In this document: positions 27,301 to 39,300 of the stretch, in pieces
How positions within the stretch are numbered: position 1 is the first letter of the stretch
Layout: each line of letters starts with the position of its first letter
Origin: Patiria pectinifera
Lineage: Eukaryota > Echinodermata > Asteroidea > Valvatida > Asterinidae
Length of the DNA: 64,000 nucleotides
Reading direction: 5' to 3'
Assembly (NCBI GenBank): GCA_029964075.1
Contig: CM057133.1
Span: 14,780,699 to 14,844,698 of the forward strand
Program-made: the position numbers and the translations under genes
Notes under the pieces: model-generated
Databases searched by the model: none
The model's input: only the letters and a program-made list of their open reading frames with translations
Told to the model about the DNA's origin: nothing

Positions 27301-30300
27301 GGAAACTTTGTCACATGGTAGGCTCCATTGCCGCATCCGAGCTGGAGGCGCGACTATTTAAAGCAGCCTTTTTGCTAGCCTTCTTTGGATTTTTTAGGGT
27401 GGGAGAAATCACTGCTAGGAACAAATCTGCGGACTGCTCACAAATATTGGGATTCAATGATGTCTGGTTTGAGGGTAACGATGCGTCGGTCATGAATGTC
27501 ATGCTTAGGCACTCAAAAAGTGACCAGCGGGGTGATTCAGTAACGCTGCGGTTCCATAGAATCCTTGATTCCCCCCTGTGTCCAGTTCAAGCAGTGTTGC
27601 GTTATCTCCAGATCCGGCCGGCCTTGGGGTTTCCCCTGTTGATGCATGCGGATGGGGTTCCAATGACCGCATACCAGTTCCGACACATGCTAAAGAAGTG
27701 TTTGGAGGCTTTGGGGGTGCCCACACTAGGGTTTAGCGGACACAGCTTTCGCATTGGCGCAGCCACATCGGCTGCATTAAATGGCATTGCGGTCTCAGAC
27801 ATTCAGTCTTTGGGGCGGTGGAAATCGTCTGCTGTGAACTTATACATTCGGCCTGACAAAGTCTGGTTTCCCATGTAAGAGATAGGTTATGCTACGCTAA
27901 GCTTTATCGCCAATCCTGTAGACCCTAATTTTGCTGGAATGTTTTTGGCTCTGGTTTTTCTTTGTTTGTATTTCTTGCAGGCACGACTCGTACATGGGTA
28001 GTTGGGGACAGCATAGTTTACCGAGCAGCTCTCTCTGATCCTCGGTGCGCTTCCTCCAGGTGCCTCAGGTGGTACGGTGTTCGGGGAGCCAAGATCTCCG
28101 CATTGGTTCCTATTATCAGCAGCCACCTTAAACAAGAACCGGCCCCCTACACCATCGTCGTGCATTTAGGGACAAACAATTTATTTGTTACCCCGGTTAA
28201 AGAACTACGTTCCCAGATAGAAGAGGGCCTTCGTAGCATTCGGCATTTGCTGCCAAACACAAAGATCGTGTGGTCTGACATCTTGCTAAGGCTATTTTAT
28301 TATGGAGAGGTAAAACCAGGTGTGGGTAAAAAGAATGTGCGTTCCCTGAACAAGTTCGCCCACAGCTTGTGTAAACACCTGGGTAACGCTCACGCCATCG
28401 TGCACTCTCATAACATAAATCCCCTGCAACATTCGTTGTATTGGCGAGATGGCCTACACTTGGCCGCATCAGGCAACATGTTGTTTTGTGAAAACATTCA
28501 CAACGCGCTGGCCTTTTTTGCATTGGAACCAGAGGCCCTCCTCTACCCTCTCGGGAACAAGTATTAGGCTTACCCAACTAGTTCGGTTAAGTTACCTCAT
28601 TGCTGGGGTTGAGTGCGGTTTGCAAAAAAAAAAAAAAAAAAAGGGGGGGGGGGGTTTGGCAAGTTTTCCCAATGGTAAACTTGTTTGGTGAGAAATTGAA
28701 GATGTAAACGGGTTAATTGCCTTTTTTGACAAACTTGGGACCTTTTTCCGGGGCCTCCCTCCCCACATCTGGCACAGGGGGACGGAGCCCAATTTGGGAG
28801 ATTGGCACACGCAGTCTCAAACTCCGCAGGGGGGTTGGTATTTCCTTGCCAACCATAAACTCGCGCTGCACTCTTGGCGTGTAGACTGCCGGGGTTGTGA
28901 ATGGTTTATTTCACTTGTAATACTAAGTGCTCTTATGTAGTTTGGCTGCATTCATGTTGTTGTCGATGGACAAGAAAGGTCCTATATACATTATATTTAG
29001 AGGAAGTGTGTGTTTATTGTCATGTTCACTTCAAGTTACATGCAAGTGATGGTACATCTTGTGTACATGTTTACTGGGAACTTAACTAAGTCAGTTACGA
29101 TAAATGTTCCACCTTCAAGTGAATTGTGTGAGTTTTGAATTTAAAAAGAACTTCCTGCTAGAGTGGCAGCCAGTGTTTTTGCCGAAGGTGGTGGTTTTGC
29201 AAGTTTCGGGAAAGATTCCTGTATTACACATATATAAATGTAACTGCATGTATATGACCTCTGTAGTCTGGGTGCAGAAAAGTGAAGGAGAAATAAAACT
29301 CCGACTCGGTGGTGAAGGCCGAGAAAACTGGCAATACGGTTTCCGCTGTCTCTCTCTCTCCGCAGCTAATACAGTTTTTCCGGAGCTTGTCTCCGAAAAA
29401 CGCACTTTAGCTCCGGGGGGAGGGAGTACGGTTGTTCCAATAACAATTTTGTTTGGTGCGCGCGTGAGCATCCAATCACAAGGAAGAACTGGCTCGCGGC
29501 GCGCGCACACTTGGCGGGAACCTTCACTTTTTCTTCGGATTCACCACCGGAGACATTGTAAAAAATTCCCTCCCTCCCACCCATTAGAGCTAATGAATTA
29601 CCTTGGAGTTGGTAGGTCTTACTGCCTTTAGAATGTTTGGCATGGGTCAGAGAATTTTGATTGGATGACAGAGACAGGTATTCAGGCAATACAAGTTTTT
29701 AACGGTTGGGGGTCCCCTGTTGGGTTCAAATGGGGGGTGTTTGCCACCGTTGACAGTTTGCCGCTGTGGGACAAGAATTAGGAAGGCCTTATCCCCAATT
29801 GGGTTAAATTCAAACAAATTGGGGTGGGTTAGGTCTGGGGCTTGTCCATCCTGTTCATCCGCGCGACAAGTTGTGTAAGGCTCATTCTCAGTTGGGTTTA
29901 AACTGGGATGGTCAGGCCTGGGTAACTGTCATTGCATGGTTCCCACATTGGGAAGGGGACATGAAGGCTAGCCCCCAGTTGGGTGAATAATACTGGGGCG
30001 GTTCAGGCCTGGGTGCATGTCCAAGGTTCTCAATTAAGTCACATGTGGGATGGGTCTTAAGACCCGCATGGCATACAGCGGGTGACCCTGGGTAATTCAG
30101 GCTTTGTGTTTTTCCATGGTTATCGGGTGTGGTCAGGATAGGGAGAGATACAGGTATACCTGTTGGTGAGAAATTGAAGATGTAAACGGGTTAATTGCCT
30201 TTTTTGACAAACTTGGGACCTTTTTCCGGGGCCTCCCTCCCCACATCTGGCACAGGGGGACGGAGCCCAATTTGGGAGATTGGCACACGCAGTCTCAAAC

Positions 30301-33300
30301 TCCGCAGGGGGGTTGGTATTTCCTTGCCAACCATAAACTCGCGCTGCACTCTTGGCGTGTAGACTGCCGGGGTTGTGAATGGTTTATTTCACTTGTAATA
30401 CTAAGTGCTCTTATGTAGTTTGGCTGCATTCATGTTGTTGTCGATGGACAAGAAAGGTCCTATATACATTATATTTAGAGGAAGTGTGTGTTTATTGTCA
30501 TGTTCACTTCAAGTTACATGCAAGTGATGGTACATCTTGTGTACATGTTTACTGGGAACTTAACTAAGTCAGTTACGATAAATGTTCCACCTTCAAGTGA
30601 ATTGTGTGAGTTTTGAATTTAAAAAGAACTTCCTGCTAGAGTGGCAGCCAGTGTTTTTGCCGAAGGTGGTGGTTTTGCAAGTTTCGGGAAAGATTCCTGT
30701 ATTACACATATATAAATGTAACTGCATGTATATGACCTCTGTAGTCTGGGTGCAGAAAAGTGAAGGAGAAATAAAACTCCGACTCGGTGGTGAAGGCCGA
30801 GAAAACTGGCAATACGGTTTCCGCTGTCTCTCTCTCTCCGCAGCTAATGAAGACCTGAACTTATACTTTAATAGATACAGTGCAGTCATAAAACGGTGTA
30901 GGCCTATGCGAGCATGTTGATTGCAATTAAAGAAATGTTGTTCTTCGTAACGAGCAATTCGTGATGATAAGGGCGGATCCAGGGGGGCCAAAAAGGGACC
31001 ATGTCCCCCCCCCAAAAAAAGAAACCATTTTTTTTTAATGTGACGTCGTAATAAAGGCAGGCAATTAGTATACCACCATCTTTTCCTAAAAAAAACATTG
31101 GTTAAAAATGGTCAGAAATTGCCTCAAATCGCACCACAGAGCATCTCGAATCCAAATTTTTTTCGGGGCCCTTGAGCGGGCCCCGAAGCCCAAGCCGTAA
31201 TTTTTGACCCACTTTTTTGGGGAGGACCAAAATTTCTCCCCCCCCCCCAATTGTGTTCTGGATCCGCCCTTGCGTGGTGATGTGTCACTCATGTGACTAT
31301 AATCAGTTCTGTATCAGTGGTCATTTCATAAAACAGGGCCTTGGCCTTGGCCTTGGCCTTCAGGGTTAAGCCTTGGCCTTGGCCTCGAGGCTTGAGGGTC
31401 AAAGCCTTGGCCTTGGCCTTGGCCTTGAGGGTCAAAGCCTTGGCCTTGGCCTTGAGGGTCAAAGCCTTTGCTCCAACACTGTTGAAAAGTACATGAGTGA
31501 TTTGAATGATTCTTGTACTAAAAAGAAGCTTATGAATTGGGCTTTCATATCCTAGATTTTGAAAGTGCTACATGCAAAACTTCACTTAAACAATAGTCCC
31601 GACATTTGGGTTTCGTTTTTTTGACCCTGTATTTGTCCTGAGAAGGAATTCATTGACATTCCCTGATAGCTGTATATTGATAATTGTGCATTAACTACTC
31701 GCATTGTTTTGCAAACACTTTGGACAGGTAAATGGGACAGTTGATAGTGTGTTTTGGAGTAATTTAGCCCAACTAAATTTCTAGACTTTTGCCGGTCTAG
31801 CCGTGACAGCTGGTCTCATATTGAATAAACTGGTGAACTGGAATGGCATGGATAATGTTGCATGGGACAAGAAATATTCAGGCAGTGTCAGATTGCCACG
31901 TAGCAATTTTTACTTGACTCACGTACTCTTTAAATTTGCAACTTTTCAAACTGCATCACTTTTCACAAACCGTTGTCAATGTTGGACGATTTACAGTCTT
32001 TGGTAGCAAACAGGGTATCAAAATGTAGCTAACAACATTCCCCAAAGGTCTATATAAATGACGTTATCATAAGACGATCAGATTCAAAATTGTGACCCCT
32101 CCAATGAGTGTTGACTTTTTTTCTTTTTTTTTGCGGTGTTTATAAAGAACAGGGAGTGGACTGACTCAGACTGATATTTGACTGATTTCAAAGACGAAAT
32201 TTTAGCTAATAGTCCTCATGGAAACTCTGAAATCATGCACGAAATTGGTTTCAACAAAGTGTGGTAATTGAACCCCCCCCCCCCCGAAAAAAAATACCAT
32301 ACATCTGATTCAAATAACATCATGGACATTTTTTCATCATCACCCTGAGACCACTCACATTTTTCAAATGTTTGAATCAAAAGTATGCTATTCGAAAACA
32401 TTTTATTTGGTTGATGATCAAAATATTTGAATATTCACACAGCCCTAAACTGGCGCATACATGTATGTCTAGGTTCATACTCAGTGCAAAAGCAGACAGC
32501 ACATTTGTGAGGTCACACCAGGTTTTTTTGGCTTTGAATTAATAGCAAAAGTTGAGCATACCACTTATTTCAACTGGGGTGGATTTTCTTTCAATTTGGA
32601 TTCGTGAAATACATGTGTGAACTATATGTTTAAGCTACATGTAGACAAACTTGTGGATTATTCACTTGATCCCCTAAGCATCAGTAGTCTGGGTACAACA
32701 ATTGTATTTGTTTTCCTGCAACCATGCATGTACATGTACACGTGCATGTACATTACAAGGCATGAACACCCATTCAAATTTGTTTGCCAATTTTTTTTTT
32801 CTATTGTATTGTGAATCGACACACATTTTGGTCCCTGGCATCCAACAATGACAACTGTAGTTAACTATCAGTAGCGAATCGGCCCCCTCAACCATTCTAA
32901 GGCAATTGGAGAATAAATTTAGAAACTCTGAGTCGAAATTTATCTCTGGCATCATTTTACTAGTGTAATTTTTTTCAGAGGCTGCCCACCCCCCCCCCTC
33001 CCACCCCGTTCAATCTCTAATAAATTTTATACTTGTAAAATGGGGCCAAACATAAAAAAAATATGACTCAAAGTTCCTAAATTTATTCTCAAATTGTCTT
33101 AGAATGGAGAAGGGGACATGCCCCTGGACCCCCTATAGCAGGGGCACTCCTTCACTCAAATATCACCCATCACACCCCCCCCCATGGATTTCCTGAAAGC
33201 TAGATCCGTTGCTAACTATAGTGTACTCTGGAAATGTTTGTCTGTTCAGTATTTTGTTAAAGAGAAGAACAAAAAAACCTGATCAATATAAGCTATAAGT

Positions 33301-36300
33301 AAATGTGCATGTCCTCCATTAAATAACAATAGTCTTGCGATCAATGGTCATTTCAACTCCAACTGATAAAATTCACAAAACTTTTGGGATATCTATATCA
33401 ATCTTTGAATACGAAGAATAATAAGGTCAAATCAAAGATAGGAAATTTTTCCTTTTTTTTTTAAATTACAGTCTTCAGAATTAATTTTGTAAGCCATTTT
33501 GACCATCATCTTTTGTAAAATAATGGAACGTCTTTTGCAGCATGTTTATTTGCATGCACACTGTATGCCTTTACATACATGTAAAAACGGGAAGTGCGTT
33601 AATGGGCTCTGGCATTTGCAAAACTAACAAACAACTCCTTATCTATCGGAAGAAGGATCAAATCAGGCCAGAAACCATGGAAACTATAGTTCATTTGCGA
33701 TGAATAATGCGTTACCATGGAAACCAGGCATGAAAATCTGCCCCAGGATAAACGACAGCATTGGAACATGAACAACACTAACAGTGTTAAAAAAAAACAC
33801 CTGGAGATTCGACATAATAAATTATCATACACATTTCTGGAAATTCGGCATTTCATTTCCTTGTTGGTAAATTTTTGTTTGTTTGAAAATCAATGAAAGG
33901 CATACTGCAACACCTGTTTTGTCTGAGCCACTATTTCACAGCTGGTCGTAAATGATTGACAACAAAATGGTCAGAATTGCACATACAAGAATTTTCAAAT
34001 ATCATACACTTTCAATATTATCAAATCTGTATTGTAGAGAGTATTTTGCAAAGATACAAAAAGGCCAATGCTTTTTCTGAGTGGCAAAAATATACTGCAT
34101 ACATACATGTTCATATTCATTTACTGTGTGCACAAATAATATTTCATAATGTGGTGACGTACATTATGTATACTGACGATAGAAACTATGCATGTACCTT
34201 GAGAGAAAAAAAAATCTATTTCAGTCTTGCATTAAGGATATTCATATCATAACAGGGTGAGTTAAAAAAAAAAAAGGAGAAACCCAAAATGGTTTCAAAT
34301 ATTTTGTATTATAAGTTCTGCATACAATGTACATACTTCATGTTGTACATGTGTACTTTCCATATCTAAGACGTGAAAGCCAAAATAATAAGCTTTCTTT
34401 TAGTACAAGAATCATTCAAATCTCTTATGTCCTTTTTGATTAAATTTTGAACACAAAGACAGTTTTAAAATTTTGACCACGGATCACATTTAAGGTACGT
34501 GATATTTCTGTAAAATGAGACCATGTCGTATCAAGGAAACGATATCAGAATAATCCCGTAAATCTCTAAGTAGCCAAGTCGAAAGCCGGGCAAGACTATA
34601 AACTCTCGACAATCTAAAGCATGTAGTTTTAACATTGGAAGCAGAAGGTGTTTATATAGACGTTATTATAGGTGTAAGTGCCAGTTATCATGGTCATGAG
34701 AGTGTTCTGGTGTGTTTTTTTGACATGAATTGTTTTAGTTTTGCTGAAATATCACTTACAGTGTACCTTTATTGTGAAACGATTCTTTTACTAAAATAAA
34801 TGGGTTTTCAATTTTGGAAACCGGATTTTCAAAATGAAACTTACCTTAAAAATTTGCCCCAATTTTCTTTTACCACTTCACATCTAACTACTTTTGCCGA
34901 AAATTTTGATTTTCGCAAAGTGCAAAATTTTACAGCAAAGGGCCACAAATACTGATTTTCAAGAGTAATTTTAACAGTATTTGTACGATATTTCTTGCCG
35001 AAACCTCATGTGTTTCAATACTCTGGGGTGTGCACTGGAGCGTAAACAACGCCTCCGCAGACTTCACAGACTGCGTGTGTGTACAAATGGCATGAGGGAT
35101 TAGCTTGTTTAGACGTCACCCGGAGCCGAGTCGAGGCAATCTTGACGTCTAACCCGTCAGCCCTGCCTGTATATAAAAACAGTGTTTTCACGTCCTCCGA
35201 CGTGAACTGGTTAAAGGTGAACCTCAACCAATGTGGATATGAACAATGCAGATATCAATAATTCTGTCTCCACAATACTTACGATGTATTTGCGATTTGT
35301 GTTGCGTAGCCTTCCCATGCCTGCAGCAGCATCTCCCCCATGGGTTCTACCACCTTGGCCCCGTTGTCTTGCTCCGGGTTGTGGGAGGCTGTGATCACGA
35401 CTCCAATGGTGGCTGTCAATCAGGCCAAAAAAAGAAGAAAACAAATGTACTATAGTGTACCAGCCAAAGTGGAATGTTACACTTTGGACAACATTTTTGG
35501 GTAATTGCAGGCAACCATGTCAGATCAATCAGTCAAAGGATGAAGGCGAAAATGTAGGTGGATGCCACCCATACTTTTGACCCAAATATACCTAATTTGC
35601 ATAAATTGTTAATCCCTGCCGTGTTATAAATTTATTCCCATAAAATTGGGTATATTCTTTATTTTTTAATTTTTTTTTAAAGTTTATTTTGGTGATTCTA
35701 CTTACACACCCTTACTTAAATAACATTTTCTTAAGCATATAAGTGACTGAATAATTATGAGGACATGGCAATGATCCAAAATGGCTAAATGTAAACAAAA
35801 ATTAGCATTTTATCAAAATTAAAAACTTTTTCATGTAGCAGAAATTCCATAAAATACATGAATATGCACCTTTGGCTGCCCTGGATCTCAGAACGACAAG
35901 GAGCCCAAGGCGATACAACACTGGATCCAATATATCAGCCCTGCAGTAAAGAGAAATTAATTGAATGCACTGTGAATTTATAAGAGTATCACTAATCAGT
36001 ACAAAGGTAACTGTGATTGTTTCAGCACACAATGTACACGTTTCTACATGTATACTAAACAGGTAGACTGGTTATTCCTTATATTAAAGAGAATATACAA
36101 CATTTGCAAACATCAGAAAACAAAATTACCAGATTTTTGCGAAATACCTTACTAGGATGTTGGTAAATGAAAGTCTAAAGCATCCTGTAAAATTATGGCA
36201 CCTGGTGTGAAGTCATTTTCAAGAAAAGTGGTATTTTGTATAATTTTCTAACGGTGGTCGGCCGACCACCGTTGGAAAACCTAACTATTTTTCAACTACT

Positions 36301-39300
36301 GCTCCACATTCACCATTTTTTTTTCAGTCCAAATTTTGTTTGCTATTGGTTACATGTTCATGAACGGGTGCAGGCCAGCTAGACTGGTTTCCTTACCTTA
36401 CAATTTTCTGGCACCTATAAATTGATTCATTTCATCTTAGCGGAGTCAGGGAACCAGACTACTTGAACATTTTTTTGTTTTTCTTGGTTTTTCTAGCATT
36501 TTCGAACACAAACCTTCAAACTTGTCAGTGTATCAATATTTGATCTATTACACTATTCCCTCAAATAGTTCATTTCTGAAATTTACAGCAAAAGTCAATG
36601 ATGTACATTCCCTTTAAGTCTTGTCTGCATTGCGTGATCGCAATGGTGACACCCATGCATCATGCATGCAACAATTGCAGGGAGGGGGGAGGGGGGAGGG
36701 GAATGCTCCCCTTTTGATACCCTGGACACCAACAGCTCGATATTGAACAACATTAAAGAATAAATGTTCGACTTCCTAAACTGCAGTCTTTTCCTCTAAA
36801 AATGGAATTTGCTAACTGATAAATTAATAGGTTTTTTTTCCAAAGATTGAGCACTTAATGTCAGTGGTGAGATTGGGAATAATGAAAAATCCACAAATTT
36901 GGCAGCGGTTTTGAGTTAAAAAAGAAAAACCCAAAATAACGTATGTGTTTTATATCCATGTATTTCTTTTGTTCTATATAAACTTTTATGTAGGTGAAAT
37001 AACACCTTTATGGCAAAACCGCAGGAATTCCAGATTTCAGAAGGTATTCTTTAAAAGTCGAGAAATCAGGAAAAGCCATGGCCAAAAAAATCGTGAATTC
37101 AGGGAAAATCCTGATAAATCTCGCCCTGATGTAGGCCTACAGTTGAACCCTGATAAGAGCACTGTTAATACAACGTCATGCTTACAACAAGCAAAATTTC
37201 AGGTCCCAAGTCTTTGTTGTTCTTGTTGTGACCAACAAAAGGGTTAGTACACGGACCTTTTCACTAACAACTGTTTACTGAATTCTATTGTTTACTGCTT
37301 ATTTGCATTGTTTATTCCAGGCAAATAATTATTCCTATGCCACATATACAGTTTATCCATGGAGCTATAAGCTCCATGGTTTATCCAAGCGTACTGTTCA
37401 AACAATTTGGGGGCAGAAAGTAGTCCTGACGCTCCTTTTTGCACCTTTTATCAAAAGAAAATGAATGAGGCTGAGGAAAGTTTTCAAATTTTGTTCAGCA
37501 CTGTTTGAATACATGCCACAACTCGTTTACAAGTCTTCTGAAAGGTTTTGTGTCCCCAATGGTCTAGTAAGTAAGATTAAGACAACAGTACACTGTACCT
37601 ACAGTGTACACACATCAAGTGTTATTTTTCGTACTCTTTTTGTTTTTGAAGTGTTTTTATCTACTATAATCGCTGTCCCGTATTTTTTTTCTGCTTTTGT
37701 GCTGGCACTTCATCTGCGCATGAGCATTTATACAAGTTTGCATTATCAGATAATCCTTTCGACTAGAGCAAACGTGTGGCATGATGTCTAAGGCGTTCAA
37801 CCGGAACCGTGGGCCTCGTGACCCAGGTTTGAGCAGCGGCTGTGCGAGGCTTATTTTGTTTTTCGTTTTTCCTCAAAGTGCATTTCTTCCTTTATCCCTA
37901 ACCCTGGTAAGTGTAACAGAAAGCAACAAAGATAAAAAAGTTGTTGCATCTTGTTGCATTCAGCAACCAAGTCCCCCTGCTTTGTTGCATCTTGTTGCAT
38001 TCAGCAGGGTAACTTCTCGTAGTGCCGAGCTATACAACATAATCCACTTTTGCATTTGGTTGCAGTAACTGCTTGGTGCCAAGGCTGGTAAAAATGCACT
38101 AGGTTCACTGCACAATACAACGGAATCCACTGTTGCAATTTGTTGCATTTTACAGGGTTCTTATTTCAGCCAAGGTCATGAAGGTTGCTGCATTTTGACA
38201 GGGTGCCTTGAGAAAACCTGTTGGGGGTTAGGGTTATTGTTTTACATTCGAATCCTGCACTTCATTGCAATTTTTTTTGGTCTGCTTGTCTTATTCACTG
38301 CTCCCTGGAGGATTTTATTTTTTTAACGGGAAGTTAAGTCCGAAACTGTCTGATCATGCTGATTCCCGTCTCCCGTCTAGTCTCCTGAAAGTCACACCAA
38401 CAATGTCTTGCACGCGAGCAACCACACAAAGATTTGTTACGGTAAAAATGTCTAATTAAGTCCCAAAAAATATCCACAGCGTACGTTCAGTGAAGTGCCA
38501 GGACAACTTAAGAGCGAAAACAATCGGGACCGATTCATACCTGTTGTTAATTCACCCTAATTCCTGTTAGCTGGAGTTACCCAGCTTTGAGTTTTATCAT
38601 TGGGTTGTCATCTAGAGCTGGAGCTCATTTTTCTCAAAAACGATAGTATAGTAAAAAAAAAAATTGGAAAATGTTGAATTTTGTCCCCGTTACACACTAA
38701 TTGCAACTGCAACTCACCCCAAACTTGCCTGGAATAACCATTACACAGGTCCTTGGAGTAAAAAACGATCCACGATGAAGATTCAGCCTACAATTGCAGT
38801 GAAAACAGGAAGAATAACCGCTAACCTGACAACCTTGCGTGCATAGCCAGGATCGCCGATGGTTTGTGCATAAAAAAAATTTGTGTACGATTGAATGGCG
38901 GTCGGTTACCGGTACCAGGCTGTCAACTAGTCGTTTTTGCCGGCTGGCGATTGGCTGTTGGCGCATGACGTCGTGCGGAAGCGTAATACCCGATGACTGT
39001 TTCATGTACTCATATTAAGTTTACCACTCGCATCACAGCTGCGGTACTGGAACCGCAACCGATAGTGCATGAAACAGTCATCGGGTGTTACGCTTCCGCA
39101 CGACGTCATGCGCCAACAGCCAATCGCCAGCCGGCAAAAACGACTAGTTGACAGCCTGGTACCGGTAACCGACCGCCATTCAATCGTACACAATTTTTTT
39201 TATGCACAAACCATCGGCGATCCTGGCTATGCACGCAAGGTTGTCAGGTTAGCGGTTATTCTTCCTGTTTTCACTGCAATTGTAGGCTGAATCTTCATCG

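Larger units (their letters stand above)
23459..30848 (+). mobile_element. Ngaro-type tyrosine-recombinase retrotransposon
   Basis: A 7.4-kb element with the order A1 (23459-23656), gag, RT/RNase H, tyrosine recombinase, SGNH hydrolase, B1 (28685-29370), A2 (29370-29567), spacer, B2 (30163-30848). Split direct repeats, a recombinase instead of an integrase, and an SGNH hydrolase ORF together are the Ngaro group hallmarks within the DIRS order. No target duplication is visible, as expected for recombinase-mediated insertion. It is inserted in PGM3 intron 3, antisense to PGM3. Coding regions are more GC-rich than the surrounding intron. Confidence 0.93.
22852..31481. mobile_element. hAT-like element with GCCTTG arrays, host of the Ngaro insertion
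   Basis: Bounded by an exact 8-bp duplication TTGAAAAG (22844-22851 and 31482-31489), the hAT-type target length. The ends are CAGTGATGTAGTGCC and, inverted, CAGTGTTGGAGCAAAG, sharing CAGTG-TG-AG, a hAT-like terminus. GCCTTG/GGCCTT arrays lie just inside both ends (22871-23000, 31335-31465). Without the nested Ngaro and MITE the element would be about 0.95 kb with no transposase, so it is non-autonomous. Confidence 0.8.

Noticed and set aside
23853-28577. Minus-strand and alternative-frame ORFs across the retrotransposon
   Set aside because: Shadows of gag, RT, recombinase and SGNH frames in GC-rich DNA; none shows a conserved domain.
38664-39290. Matching ORFs containing [20 protein letters not shown] on both strands
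   Set aside because: Mirror translations of the two arms of the palindrome, not a gene.
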